Shown here: positions 1 through 8,977 of the stretch, one piece after another
How positions within the stretch are numbered: position 1 is the stretch's first letter
Layout of the letters: each line of letters starts with the position of its first letter
Source of the DNA: Oleispirillum sp965228165
Lineage (GTDB): Bacteria; Pseudomonadota; Alphaproteobacteria; Rhodospirillales; Rhodospirillaceae
Direction: 5' to 3'
NCBI GenBank assembly: GCA_965228165.1
Contig: CBDDHB010000003.1
Span: 1,550,001-1,614,000, forward strand
DNA: 64,000 bases
Notes under the pieces: model-generated
What the model saw: the letters and a program-made list of their open reading frames with translations, nothing else
Told to the model about the DNA's origin: nothing
The model's database searches: none
Position numbers and translations under genes: made by a program

Positions 1-73
1 CCAGTCGGCTCAGGACCCGATCGAGAAGGCCGCGGCGGCGGCTGCCCGCAGTGGGGTTGAAGATCACGATCAT
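1..73 (-). CDS. Diacylglycerol/lipid kinase family protein, N-terminal fragment
   Basis: Only the first 24 codons lie in the window; the gene runs off the left edge. The translation begins MIVIFNPTAGSRRR, which carries the FNPTAG signature found at the start of the diacylglycerol kinase catalytic domain (YegS/DgkB-like lipid kinases that use ATP). The ATG sits at 71-73 on the reverse strand. It is divergent from the metallophosphoesterase and glycosyltransferase genes to its right, and such kinases often neighbour glycolipid genes, so a role in membrane lipid turnover is inferred. The family call rests on a short motif. Confidence 0.7.
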   Translation of the reverse strand, partial: MIVIFNPTAGSRRRGLLDRVLSRL

Positions 74-155
74 CGGCGGGGCACCCGTTTTATGGCCGAA
101 TCTTCATGGAAGCGGCACAAGGAAAGAGTCGCAGTCTTGAAATAACCGGCTTTTG

Positions 156-212
156 TGAATGTGATGTTTAATTTGCGTAAAACAAATATGAAAACGTCAT
201 TTTTCACATTCA
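156..212. promoter_or_regulatory. AT-rich divergent promoter region with spaced inverted repeat
   Basis: Between the divergent lipid kinase and metallophosphoesterase genes lies a strikingly AT-rich stretch in an otherwise GC-rich window. It contains TGAATGTGA at 156-164 and its exact complement TCACATTCA at 204-212, 39 bases apart. Two distant operator half-sites or simply promoter sequence are both possible. I do not recognise the motif. Confidence 0.3.
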
Positions 213-291
213 AAGCAGTAGAAGAACGCGGCGTCTTGGAATAAAAACGCGGCCAAGGCGTCACGCCACGTTTTTCGGAGGCCGGGTTCGG

Positions 292-1137
292 ATGACCGCG
301 ATGGACAACTTTCCGACCATTCGCTATCGCAGCATCTGGATTTCCGACATTCATCTGGGGACGCGCGGTTCCAAGGCGGAATACGTTCTCGATTTTCTTC
401 GGCGCACCGAGTGCGAGACCCTTTATCTGGTCGGCGACATCCTCGACGGCTGGCGCCTGCGCAAGACCTGGTACTGGCCGCAGGCCCACAACGACGTGGT
501 GCAGAAGCTGCTGCGCAAGGCCAGGAAGGGCACCCGCGTGGTGCTGATTCCCGGCAACCACGACGAATTCCTGTGCGAGTTCACCGGCGTCGAGTTCGGT
601 CGCATCCCGATCCACAAGTACGCCATCCACGAGGCTCCCGATGGGCGGAAGTTCCTGGTCATCCATGGCGACCAGTTCGACGGCATCGTCACCTATGCCC
701 GATGGCTGGCGCTGCTGGGCGACACCGCCTATACCGCCGCCCTTGTCCTCAACCGCTGGTATAACGCGGCGCGGCGCGGCATGGGCCTCTCCTACTGGTC
801 GCTGTCGGCCTATCTGAAGCACAAGGTCAAGAACGCCGTCGCCTTCATCGCCCGGTTCGAGAGCGCGATGGCCGAGGTGGCGAAAAAACGCGGCCTGTCC
901 GGGGTGATCTGCGGCCACATCCACCATGCCGAAATGCGGATGATCGGCGACATCCTCTACTGCAACGACGGCGACTGGGTGGAAAGCTGCACCGCCCTGG
1001 TCGAGCACTTCGACGGGCGGCTGGAAATCGTCCGCTGGCTGGAAAGCGGCGGCCGCGATCTTGCGGTTCGCGACGGCCTGGCGAGTCCGGCGACCCCGCC
1101 CGCGCTCTCTCATCATCGGCAGACCGAAAGGGTATGA
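292..1137 (+). CDS. UDP-2,3-diacylglucosamine diphosphatase-like metallophosphoesterase (LpxH superfamily)
   Basis: A 281-residue calcineurin-like phosphoesterase with all metal-site motifs visible: SDIHLG near residue 18, GDILDGW near 48, GNHDE near 84, HGDQFD near 124 and GHIHHAE near 205. LpxH enzymes cleave UDP-2,3-diacylglucosamine to lipid X, and several lipid A genes follow. However, many alphaproteobacteria use LpxI for that step, and this longer relative often travels with a GT4 glycosyltransferase and a lipid kinase. A glycolipid-related phosphatase role is therefore equally possible. The start was chosen because GGAG lies 11 bases upstream. Its stop overlaps the next ATG by 4 bases, so the two are translationally coupled. 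Confidence 0.85.
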   Translation: MTAMDNFPTIRYRSIWISDIHLGTRGSKAEYVLDFLRRTECETLYLVGDILDGWRLRKTWYWPQAHNDVVQKLLRKARKGTRVVLIPGNHDEFLCEFTGVEFGRIPIHKYAIHEAPDGRKFLVIHGDQFDGIVTYARWLALLGDTAYTAALVLNRWYNAARRGMGLSYWSLSAYLKHKVKNAVAFIARFESAMAEVAKKRGLSGVICGHIHHAEMRMIGDILYCNDGDWVESCTALVEHFDGRLEIVRWLESGGRDLAVRDGLASPATPPALSHHRQTERV

Positions 1138-2180
1138 AACGCATGCGTATCGTGGTGGTGACCGATGCCTGGTATCCGCAGGTCAACGGCGTGGTTCGGA
1201 CGTACGAAACGGTCAGCGCCCTGTTGCAGTCGATGGGACACCCGGTGTCCTTCATCACGCCCTTGCAGTTCCGTTCCATTCCGTGCCCCACCTATCCGGA
1301 AATCCGTTTGGCGATCGGCGCCCGGCGCAAGGTCGCCCGCCTGATCGAGGCGGCCCAACCCGCCTGCATCCACATCGCCACCGAGGGGCCGCTGGGCCTG
1401 GCGGCGCGCGCCTATTGCCGTCGCCGCAAGCTGCCGTTCACCACCTCGTTCCATACCAAGTTCCCGGAGTACGTGCATGCGCGCTGCCGCCTGCCTCTCG
1501 CCTGGGGGTATGCCCTGGTGCGCTGGTTTCACGGCCCGTCGCGGGCGGTGATGGTGGCGACCGAGGGGATCGAGACGGAACTCAAGGCCTGGGGAGTGGG
1601 CAGCATCCGGCGCTGGACGCGGGGCGTCGACACCGATCTGTTCCGTCCCCGCGACAAGGCGTTGTTCGACCATTTGCCGCGTCCGGTCAGCCTGTACGTC
1701 GGGCGGGTCGCGGTGGAAAAGAACATCGAGGCGTTCCTTTCCCTCGACCTGCCGGGCAGCAAGGTGGTGGTCGGCGACGGGCCGCAGCGCGCCGGTTTGC
1801 AGAAGTGCTATCCCGGCGTGGTCTTCGTCGGTGCCAAGGAGGGCGAGGATCTGGCCCGCCACTATGCCGCCGCCGATCTGTTCGTCTTCCCCAGCCGCAC
1901 CGACACCTTCGGGCTGGTGCTGCTGGAGGCGCTGGCCTCCGGCCTGCCGGTGGCCGCCTACCCGGTGCCGGGGCCGAGGGACGTGCTGGGCGACGCGCCG
2001 GTCGGCGCGATGGACGAGGATCTGGGGCGCGCCGCCCGCGCCGCGCTGGCGATATCCCCCGCCGCCTGCCGCGACTTCGCGCTGGCGCGCAACTGGCAGG
2101 CCTCCGCCGAACAGTTCCTTGCCAATCTCTCCCCCTTCGATCCCGAGACGGCGTTTTCCAAAGCCCCCGGAACAGTGTAA
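1134..2180 (+). CDS. GT4-family glycosyltransferase, glycolipid mannosyltransferase-like
   Basis: A 348-residue GT-B glycosyltransferase. The N-terminal domain begins with RIVVVTDAWYPQVNGVVRT, typical of GT4 enzymes related to SqdX and MgtA-type transferases. The C-terminal nucleotide-sugar domain contains YVGRVAVEKN near 185 and SRTDTFGLVLLEALASG near 250, which holds the conserved EX7E element. It probably transfers a sugar from a nucleotide donor to a lipid acceptor at the inner membrane. It overlaps the metallophosphoesterase by 4 bases. About 117 bases without a gene follow before the acyltransferase. Donor and acceptor cannot be read from sequence. Confidence 0.85.
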   Translation: MKRMRIVVVTDAWYPQVNGVVRTYETVSALLQSMGHPVSFITPLQFRSIPCPTYPEIRLAIGARRKVARLIEAAQPACIHIATEGPLGLAARAYCRRRKLPFTTSFHTKFPEYVHARCRLPLAWGYALVRWFHGPSRAVMVATEGIETELKAWGVGSIRRWTRGVDTDLFRPRDKALFDHLPRPVSLYVGRVAVEKNIEAFLSLDLPGSKVVVGDGPQRAGLQKCYPGVVFVGAKEGEDLARHYAAADLFVFPSRTDTFGLVLLEALASGLPVAAYPVPGPRDVLGDAPVGAMDEDLGRAARAALAISPAACRDFALARNWQASAEQFLANLSPFDPETAFSKAPGTV

Positions 2181-2297
2181 AAGACGGAATCGGCCTCTCC
2201 GTCGGGGGGAGGGATTCTCGGGGAACCCGTCTTGCGTCCGCGTCTTGCCTCGCGCATCTTGCCCCCATCGGTTCGCTTGTCCGTGGTGGCGTGAAGG

Positions 2298-3020
2298 ATG
2301 AAGCTGTTCAAGGAACTCACCCGTGGTCCCGCCGCGCAGGAGGCGGTCAACTGGCTGGTCGCCCAGTACGCGCGGCTGGCGCATTTGACCGGGCGCTGGA
2401 GCGCGCTGCACGCCGAGCATCGCGACGCTGCCCATGCCGTCGCCGACGGCGCGACGATCTATGCCTTCTGGCACGCCCGCCTGCCCCTGATGTGGGCCTT
2501 TCCCGGCGTGGCGCGGGCGCGCACCCACGTGCTGATTTCCGCCCATCGCGACGGGCGGCTGATCGCCCGGGTGATGGAACGCCTGGGGTTGCACGTCGTC
2601 ATCGGGTCGAAGTCGAAGGGCGGGGCACAGGCCCTGCGCGAGATGATCCGTCTGCTGAAACGCGGTGCCTGCATCGGCATCACTCCGGACGGGCCGCGCG
2701 GCCCGCGGATGCGGGTGCAGATGGGCACCATCGCCCTCGCCCGGGCCTCCGGCATGCCGATTCTGCCGATCGGCTTTTCGGCGCGGCGGGCGAAGTTCCT
2801 GAGGTCGTGGGACCGGATGCAGATGCCTCTGCCGTTCAGCCGGGGCGTCTATGTCTTCGGCGAGCCGATCGTCGTGCCGCGCGACGCCGAGGACATGGAG
2901 CCCTATCGCCTGGCCCTAGAGGAATCGCTGAACGCGATCACCGCCGAGGCCGACCGCGCCATGGGGCATCCGCCGACGCCGCCCGCCGACCCCGGCGAGG
3001 TGAAGGGGGCGAAGGCATGA
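2298..3020 (+). CDS. Lysophospholipid acyltransferase family protein (DUF374)
   Basis: A 240-residue protein of the DUF374 branch of glycerolipid acyltransferases. It shows FWHARLPLMW near 55 and TPDGPRGPR near 133, the combination used in automated DUF374 calls. In alphaproteobacteria this family sits directly before waaA and is thought to act on lipid A or phospholipid acyl chains, but no exact reaction is established here. The stop TGA overlaps the waaA ATG by 4 bases. It has no cleavable signal peptide and is expected at the cytoplasmic face of the inner membrane. Confidence 0.88.
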   Translation: MKLFKELTRGPAAQEAVNWLVAQYARLAHLTGRWSALHAEHRDAAHAVADGATIYAFWHARLPLMWAFPGVARARTHVLISAHRDGRLIARVMERLGLHVVIGSKSKGGAQALREMIRLLKRGACIGITPDGPRGPRMRVQMGTIALARASGMPILPIGFSARRAKFLRSWDRMQMPLPFSRGVYVFGEPIVVPRDAEDMEPYRLALEESLNAITAEADRAMGHPPTPPADPGEVKGAKA

Positions 3021-4300
3021 TCCTGGGGCTTTATCGCGGCGCGACGCGTCTGCTGTCGCCGTTGGTGCAGGCATTTCTCGGTCGTCGCCGGGCGCGCGGC
3101 AAGGAATCCGCCGACCGCTTTCCCGAGCGCTCCGGTCTCGCCTCGGCGGAGCGGCCGGAAGGTCCGTTGGTGTGGCTGCACGCCGCTTCGGTCGGCGAGG
3201 CCCTGTCCCTGCTGCCTCTGGTCGAGGCGATCGCCGAGGGCTGGCCGGAGGCGACGCAACTGCTGACCACCGGCACCGTCACCTCCGCCGACCTGATGGG
3301 CCGCCGCTTGCCCTGCGACGTCATCCATCAGTTCGTGCCGGTCGATCTGCCGAAATCCGTCGATCGTTTCCTCGCCCACTGGCGGCCCGGTCTGGCGATT
3401 TGGGCGGAAAGCGAAATCTGGCCCAATCTGCTGACCGCCACCCGCGCCTCGGGCTGCGCCATGGCGCTGGTCAACGGCCGGGTCAGCCCGCGTTCGTTTT
3501 CCCGCTGGAGGATGTTTCCGGCGGCGGCGCGGCGTTTGTTTTCGGCGTTCGACCGGGTCTATGGGCAGACCGAGGCGGACGCCGAGCGCCTGCGCGCCCT
3601 GGGGGCCGAGGGCGCGGTCTGCGTCGGCAATCTGAAGTACGCCGCGCCGCCCCTGCCCGCCGATGGGATCGCCCTGGACGAATTCACCCTGGCGGTGGGG
3701 GACCGTCCGGCGTGGATGGCGGCGAGCACCCATTCCGGCGAGGACGCCTCCGCCGGGCGGGTGCATCTGCGCCTGAAGGCGGATTTCCCCGGCCTGCTGA
3801 CCGTGGTCGCGCCGCGCCACCCGTCGCGCGGCGACGAGGCGGAGGCCGATCTGTCCGCCCTGGGTCTGACCGTGCGCCGCCGTTCCCGGGGCGAACCGCC
3901 GGACGCCGCCACCGACGTCTATCTGTGCGACACCATGGGTGAGATGGGGGTGTTCTATCGCGCCGTGCCGGTGGTGGCGATGGGCAAGTCCTGGATCGGC
4001 GAAGGCGGGCAGAACCCCCTGGAACCGGCGCGTCTGGACTGCGCCGTGCTGTTCGGCCCGCATATGGAAAACTTCCGGGTGATGGCGGACCGCATGGTCG
4101 AGGCAGGCGCGGCGCAAGGCTTCGCCGACGAGGACGGGCTGGCCGCCGCCGTCGCCGGATTGCTGTCCGACGCGGCGCGGCGGCAGCGGATGGGAAACGC
4201 CGGGGCCGCCTTCGCGGTGGCGGAGGCGGCCAGCGTTGCCCGCGTCGTCGAGGGGCTGGCGCCGCTGCTCGACCGCCTGGTCGGCAAGGGGGAGGGATGA
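3017..4300 (+). CDS. waaA: 3-deoxy-D-manno-octulosonic acid transferase (Kdo transferase)
   Basis: A 427-residue WaaA/KdtA homologue that attaches Kdo from CMP-Kdo to the lipid A precursor at the inner membrane. The N-terminal GT30 domain contains HAASVGEALSLLPLVEA near 50 and WAESEIWPNLL near 130. The C-terminal nucleotide-binding half contains GGQNPLEPA near 330, the family signature. The open frame extends far upstream, but the ATG at 3017 overlaps the preceding stop and aligns with the usual N-terminus MILGLYRGATRL. It overlaps lpxK by 4 bases, giving an acyltransferase-waaA-lpxK-acyltransferase operon. Confidence 0.96.
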   Translation: MILGLYRGATRLLSPLVQAFLGRRRARGKESADRFPERSGLASAERPEGPLVWLHAASVGEALSLLPLVEAIAEGWPEATQLLTTGTVTSADLMGRRLPCDVIHQFVPVDLPKSVDRFLAHWRPGLAIWAESEIWPNLLTATRASGCAMALVNGRVSPRSFSRWRMFPAAARRLFSAFDRVYGQTEADAERLRALGAEGAVCVGNLKYAAPPLPADGIALDEFTLAVGDRPAWMAASTHSGEDASAGRVHLRLKADFPGLLTVVAPRHPSRGDEAEADLSALGLTVRRRSRGEPPDAATDVYLCDTMGEMGVFYRAVPVVAMGKSWIGEGGQNPLEPARLDCAVLFGPHMENFRVMADRMVEAGAAQGFADEDGLAAAVAGLLSDAARRQRMGNAGAAFAVAEAASVARVVEGLAPLLDRLVGKGEG

Positions 4301-5283
4301 AGGCCCCGGATTTCTGGACCGAGGACGGGCCGCTCGCCCGCCTGTTGCATCCCGCCGGACTGCTGGTTGCGGCGGCGGGGGCGATGCGGCGCGGGTTGGC
4401 GCGCCCCTGGCGCGCCCCGGTGCCGGTGATCTGCGTCGGCAACCTGACCGTCGGCGGGACCGGCAAGACTCCGGTGGCGCTGTGGCTGGGGCGCTTCGCC
4501 CGCGAGCGGGGACTCGATCCCGCCTATCTGTCGCGCGGTTACGGCGGCACCGAGACCGGGCCGCTGCGGGTCGATCCCGACCGCCACGACGCCGACGCGG
4601 TGGGCGACGAGCCGCTGCTGCTGGCGGGGGTCGCGCCGACCTGGGTGGGGGACGACCGCGTCGCCACGGCGAAGGCGGCGATCGCCGCCGGGGCGGACTG
4701 TTTGATCCTCGACGACGGGTTCCAGAACCCATATCTCGCCAAGACCTTCTCGCTGATCGTCGTTGATGCGGCGGTGGGCTTCGGCAACGGTCGGGTGATT
4801 CCCGCCGGTCCCTGCCGCGAACCGGTGAAAGGCGGTCTGAGGCGCGCCGACGCGGTGGCGCTGATCGGCGCGGACCGTCAGGGTCTGGCGGAGCGCCTGG
4901 GGCGCTTTATGCCGGTGTTTCCCGCCTGCCTGGAACCGCACGCCGATGCCGCCCGCCTGGCCGGGCGCGACGTCGTCGCCTTCGCCGGAATCGGGCGCCC
5001 GGAAAAGTTCTTCGAGACCCTGTCCGGGATCGGCGCGCGAGTGGTGCGGCGCTTCGCCTTCGACGACCATCACCCCTATGTCGCCGACGACATCCAGCCG
5101 ATCCTCGACGTCGGTTTTTCCCTGCGCGCCGCCGTGGTCACCACCGCCAAGGACGCGGTGCGCCTGCCCCCCGACCAGCGCCAGCAGGTCGACGTGGTCG
5201 GCGTGGAGGTCGCCTGGGACGATCCCTTGGCGGTCGAATCCCGTCTGGGCGCGGCGCTGGCCGCGACGCGGTGCGACGGATGA
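4297..5283 (+). CDS. lpxK: Tetraacyldisaccharide 4'-kinase
   Basis: A 328-residue LpxK, the ATP-dependent kinase that phosphorylates the 4' position of the tetraacyldisaccharide to give lipid IVA. The Walker A loop GNLTVGGTGKTPV lies near 48-60. LSRGYGG near 75 and LDDGFQNP near 145 are characteristic; IPAGPCREP near 170 and TTAKDAVRL near 290 complete the family pattern. An N-terminal hydrophobic segment near 20-30 would anchor it at the membrane. It overlaps both neighbours by 4 bases. Length is normal for the family. Confidence 0.96.
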   Translation: MKAPDFWTEDGPLARLLHPAGLLVAAAGAMRRGLARPWRAPVPVICVGNLTVGGTGKTPVALWLGRFARERGLDPAYLSRGYGGTETGPLRVDPDRHDADAVGDEPLLLAGVAPTWVGDDRVATAKAAIAAGADCLILDDGFQNPYLAKTFSLIVVDAAVGFGNGRVIPAGPCREPVKGGLRRADAVALIGADRQGLAERLGRFMPVFPACLEPHADAARLAGRDVVAFAGIGRPEKFFETLSGIGARVVRRFAFDDHHPYVADDIQPILDVGFSLRAAVVTTAKDAVRLPPDQRQQVDVVGVEVAWDDPLAVESRLGAALAATRCDG

Positions 5284-6170
5284 CGCCGATGGCCCGCTGG
5301 TTCGCCCGCAACGTCCTCGATCCGGTATCCGCCGCGTTGGCTTCCATGGTCTATCACGGGGTGCGGGCGCTGCCGGTGGATGCCGCCTCCGCCCTCGGCG
5401 GGCGCTTGGCCCGCGCCGTCGGGCCGTTGCTGCCGCCGCATCGCGTCGCCCGCGACAATCTGTGCGCCGCCTTTCCCGAAAAATCGAAGGCGGAGATTCG
5501 CCGCATCCTGTCCGGCATGTGGGACAACCTGGGGCGGACGTTTTTCGAAATTCCCCACATCGTGCGTCTGGTCGAAATCGGCCGGGTCGAAATGGTCGGC
5601 CTGGAACATGTCGAGGCGCTGCGGGACGACGGCCTGCCCGGCCTGTTCTGGAGCGCCCATACCGGCAACTGGGAACTTACCTGCATCGGCGCGCGCGTCG
5701 TCGGCATGCCGCTGCACCGCATCTATCGCCGCGCCAACAACCCCCATATCGAGGGCTTGTTCCGCGAAAGCCGCGACTTCGTCCAGGGCGAATTGCTGCC
5801 CAAGGGGGCGGCGGGGGCGAAGCGCTCCATCCAGCTGCTGCACAAGGGCGGCCATCTGGCGATGATGGTCGATCAGAAGATGAACGACGGCATTCCGGTG
5901 CGGTTTTTCGGCCGCGACGCGATGACCGCCCCGGCTTTGGCGACGTTCGCCCTGCGCTATCGCTGCCCGATGGTGGCGTTGCGCGCCATCCGGCTGAAGG
6001 GGGTCCGTTTCCGGATCGAGTTCTATCCCCCATATACCCTGGAGCCGACCGGCGATCGCATCGCCGACGAGGCGGCGGCGATGGCCGAGGTCAACCGCGT
6101 CATCGAAGCCTGGGTCCGCGAATATCCGGAACAGTGGTTGTGGGTGCACCGCCGCTGGCCGAAAGCATAG
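5280..6170 (+). CDS. Lipid A biosynthesis acyltransferase, LpxL/HtrB type
   Basis: A 296-residue late acyltransferase that adds a secondary fatty acyl chain to Kdo2-lipid IVA using acyl-ACP. The HX4E catalytic motif is seen as SAHTGNWEL near 128, and the second substrate motif as VDQKMNDG near 195. An N-terminal hydrophobic anchor precedes them. An upstream in-frame GTG at 5271 exists, but the ATG at 5280 forms the 4-base overlap with lpxK seen throughout this operon, so it was chosen. Whether it adds lauroyl or another chain cannot be told. Confidence 0.9.
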   Translation: MTPMARWFARNVLDPVSAALASMVYHGVRALPVDAASALGGRLARAVGPLLPPHRVARDNLCAAFPEKSKAEIRRILSGMWDNLGRTFFEIPHIVRLVEIGRVEMVGLEHVEALRDDGLPGLFWSAHTGNWELTCIGARVVGMPLHRIYRRANNPHIEGLFRESRDFVQGELLPKGAAGAKRSIQLLHKGGHLAMMVDQKMNDGIPVRFFGRDAMTAPALATFALRYRCPMVALRAIRLKGVRFRIEFYPPYTLEPTGDRIADEAAAMAEVNRVIEAWVREYPEQWLWVHRRWPKA

Positions 6171-6181
6171 GGAAGAACGCC

Positions 6182-6751
6182 ATGGCCGCACTGTCTCCGC
6201 CGCTCGGTCCGTTCGGGATCGCCGCTCCCGATTTCCTGCTGCCGGACATGATCTCCGGCGAGACGATCAGTCTGGCCGACGTGCGCGGCGACAACGGCAC
6301 CCTGGTGATGTTCATTTGCAACCACTGTCCCTTCGTCCGGGCGGTGATCGACCGCGTCGTCCGGGATTGTCGCGAACTGGCGTCCCATGGGGTGCGCGCG
6401 GTGGCGATCTCGGCCAACGATGCCGCCCAGTATCCCGAGGACGGGCCGGACGGGATGGCCGCCTTCGCCAAGGCACACGGCTTCCCCTTCCCCTATCTTT
6501 ACGACGAATCGCAGGCGGTGGCGCGGCGCTACGGCGCGGTGTGCACCCCGGATTTCTTCGGCTACGACAAGGCGCTGCGGCTTTGCTATCGCGGGCGGCT
6601 GGATGCCTCGGGTAGGGAACCCGCGCCGCCGGACGCCAGGCGCGAACTGTTCGAGGCGATGGCGGCGATCTCGGCGGGCGAGGGCGTGCCCGAGGGGCAG
6701 ATCCCCAGCATCGGCTGCTCGATCAAGTGGAAGGGTGAAAATCCCGGCTGA
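6182..6751 (+). CDS. Thioredoxin-family (AhpC/TSA-like) protein
   Basis: A 189-residue thioredoxin-fold protein of the peroxiredoxin-like group that carries CNHCPFV near residue 45, a CXXC variant in which both cysteines are present. Other hallmarks are APDFLLPD near 16, AISANDAAQYPEDG near 80 and the cis-proline region AVCTPDFFGYD near 120. There is no signal peptide, so a cytoplasmic redox function is inferred. The ATG at 6182 is 11 bases after the acyltransferase stop and GGGAAG precedes it. Neighbouring lipid A genes give no functional clue. Confidence 0.88.
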   Translation: MAALSPPLGPFGIAAPDFLLPDMISGETISLADVRGDNGTLVMFICNHCPFVRAVIDRVVRDCRELASHGVRAVAISANDAAQYPEDGPDGMAAFAKAHGFPFPYLYDESQAVARRYGAVCTPDFFGYDKALRLCYRGRLDASGREPAPPDARRELFEAMAAISAGEGVPEGQIPSIGCSIKWKGENPG

Positions 6752-6875
6752 TCCGGCGTCCCACGCCCGCGCGAGCCCATGGACTTCACCGCCGACTGCC
6801 CCTATTGTAGGCGCGGTTCGGTGCGTTCCGCGCGCCGGAGCGATTTTTTTGTCCCATTGCCCAGGTTCGTCCGAG

Positions 6876-7607
6876 ATGCCGTCCAATCCCCTTGATCGTT
6901 ACAAAGAGGCCGAGGAAAAGCGCCGCCACGAGCGCGAATCCGCCGAACAGAACAGCCTGTTCCGCGAGGTCGACGACGATCTGCGCCACGATCTGATGGT
7001 CACGCTGTGGAAGCGTTTCGGCAAATGGGTGATCGCGGCGGCGGTGGCGATCGTCGTCGGCGTCGCCGGGTATCAGGGCTATCGTGGCTGGCAGGAGTCC
7101 GAGCGCGCTTCCCAGGCGGCCAGTTTCGATCAGGCCGAGGCGGCGTTCGCCAAGGGCGACGCGGCCCAGGCGAAGGAACTCCTCGCCGGGCTGGAGGCCA
7201 AGGGCAACGCCGGGTACCGTACCCTGGCGCGGTTGCGCCTGTCCGCCCTGTTGATGGCGGAAGACAAGCGGGACGAGGCGCGCGCCCTGATCCGCCGCGT
7301 CGCGATGGACGACAAGGCGCTGCCCGCCTATCGCGATCTGGCGGAAATTCTGGACGCTCTGGCCGGGATCGACGCCGACGATCCGAAGGCGATCGTCGAG
7401 CGGTTGTCGCGCCTGACTTCCGCCGGGCATCCCTGGCGGCACATGGCGCTGGAGGTTTCGGCGCTGGCGATGGCGAAGGGCGGCGAACCCGGACGCGCCG
7501 CCGAGGCGTTGAAGGAAATCCTGGATGACCCCGATACCTCCGCCGATCAGCGGGCGCTGGCCGACAGCCTGCGCACGGTGTTCGCGAAGGATGCGGCGGC
7601 GAAATGA
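6876..7607 (+). CDS. YfgM-like membrane-anchored TPR protein
   Basis: A 243-residue protein with an N-terminal charged cytoplasmic segment, one membrane helix at about 50-68 (WVIAAAVAIVVGVAGYQGY) and a periplasmic helical region rich in TPR-like repeats. This is the architecture of YfgM, which in E. coli associates with the Sec translocon and periplasmic chaperones. The next genes are bamB and der, the same order as yfgM-bamB-der in many Proteobacteria, which strengthens the call. Its stop overlaps the bamB start (ATGA). Confidence 0.88.
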   Translation: MPSNPLDRYKEAEEKRRHERESAEQNSLFREVDDDLRHDLMVTLWKRFGKWVIAAAVAIVVGVAGYQGYRGWQESERASQAASFDQAEAAFAKGDAAQAKELLAGLEAKGNAGYRTLARLRLSALLMAEDKRDEARALIRRVAMDDKALPAYRDLAEILDALAGIDADDPKAIVERLSRLTSAGHPWRHMALEVSALAMAKGGEPGRAAEALKEILDDPDTSADQRALADSLRTVFAKDAAAK

Positions 7608-8953
7608 GGGCGATGACGATGCGCAAGGGGGTAATCGCGGCGGTTCTGGCAATCGGCGTCCTGCCCGCTCTGGCGGGGTGCAGCGCCGATGAATGGTTCG
7701 GCGAGCCGGACGCTCCGCCGTTGCCGGGCAACCGCATTTCGGTGCTGGTGCACGAGACCAAGGTCCGCCCCGACGACGGCGCGGCGAAGGTCGAGATCAA
7801 GCTGCCCAAGCCCGAGATCAACGCCGATTGGCCGCAGACCGGCGGCTGGTCGCACCACGCGATGGAACACCTGAAGGTCGGCGAGACCCTCGCCCCGGCG
7901 TGGAGCGTCTCCATCGGCTCTGGCGGCGGCAGCGAAAACCGCCTGATCGCCAGCCCGGTGATCGCCGACGGCAAGATCTTCGCCATGGACGTGCGGGCGC
8001 ACCTGACCGCCTTCGACGCGGCGGAGGGCAAGCGCCTGTGGCGCTTCAATCTGACCCCCGACGGCGACGAGGACAGCGCGGTGCGCGGCGGCGGCATGGC
8101 CTATGAGAAGGGCATCCTGTTCGCCACCACCGGCGTCGGCGAGGTCTGGGCGATTCAGGCGGAAAGCGGAAACTTCTATTGGAAGGCGCGGCTGGATTCG
8201 CCGGTGCGCGCCGCCCCCACCGTCTATGGCGGACGGGTCTTCGTCGTCACCGCCAGCAACAAGGTGGTGGCCTTCGCCGCCCGCAACGGCAAGAAGCTGT
8301 GGGAATATACCGGACCGGAGGAACCCTCCGGCCTGTTGGGCGCGGCCAGCCCCGCCGCCGATCATGGCGTGTTGGTGGTGGCGATGCGCTCCGGCGCGCT
8401 TGCCGCGCTGCGGGTCGAAAGCGGTTCCCTGTTGTGGGAGGAAACCCTCTCCCCCGGACGCCGCGCCTCCGGCCTTTCCGCGTTGAGCGACATCAAGGCG
8501 CCGCCGGTGATCGCCTATGGCCGGGTCTTCGCCATCGGCAACGGCGGTCTGATCGCCGCCATCGACATGCGGACCGGCGGACGGGTCTGGGAAAAGGACT
8601 TCGGCGGCGTCGATCTGCCCTGGCTGGCGGGAAACTATCTGTTCGCCCTGACCAACGCCAACGAACTGGTCGCGATGGAGGCCGGTCGCGGACGGGTCCT
8701 GTGGGCGACGCCGCTGTCGACCTGGAAGAAGCCGAAGACCCGCTCCGGCCGCATCGTCTGGACCGGGCCGATCCTCGCCGGGGACCGCCTGCTGGTGGCG
8801 GGTTCGCACGGTTATGCCCTTTCGGTCTCGCCCTATAACGGCAAGATCCTGGGCTACGCCAAGCTGCCCGACGGCGTCGCCGTGCCGCCGGTGGCGGCGG
8901 CGGGGACAGTGTATTTCCTCACCGACGATGCGGACCTTGTGGCGTACCGCTAA
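7604..8953 (+). CDS. bamB: Outer membrane protein assembly factor BamB (lipoprotein beta-propeller)
   Basis: A 449-residue lipoprotein with an N-terminal signal ending in a lipobox LPALAGC near residues 20-26. The rest is an eight-bladed PQQ-like beta-propeller; repeated blades of the form GxLxAxDxxxGxxxW are visible, for example LTAFDAAEGKRLWRF and VVAFAARNGKKLWEY. BamB supports BamA in outer membrane protein insertion. Starts at 7604, 7613 and 7619 are in frame. The first overlaps the yfgM-like stop, while the third has GAGGG at a good distance and gives a more usual signal length. It lies between the yfgM-like gene and der. Confidence 0.94.
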   Translation: MRAMTMRKGVIAAVLAIGVLPALAGCSADEWFGEPDAPPLPGNRISVLVHETKVRPDDGAAKVEIKLPKPEINADWPQTGGWSHHAMEHLKVGETLAPAWSVSIGSGGGSENRLIASPVIADGKIFAMDVRAHLTAFDAAEGKRLWRFNLTPDGDEDSAVRGGGMAYEKGILFATTGVGEVWAIQAESGNFYWKARLDSPVRAAPTVYGGRVFVVTASNKVVAFAARNGKKLWEYTGPEEPSGLLGAASPAADHGVLVVAMRSGALAALRVESGSLLWEETLSPGRRASGLSALSDIKAPPVIAYGRVFAIGNGGLIAAIDMRTGGRVWEKDFGGVDLPWLAGNYLFALTNANELVAMEAGRGRVLWATPLSTWKKPKTRSGRIVWTGPILAGDRLLVAGSHGYALSVSPYNGKILGYAKLPDGVAVPPVAAAGTVYFLTDDADLVAYR

Positions 8954-8977
8954 GGCGGCTTGACCGGGCGTGAAAGA

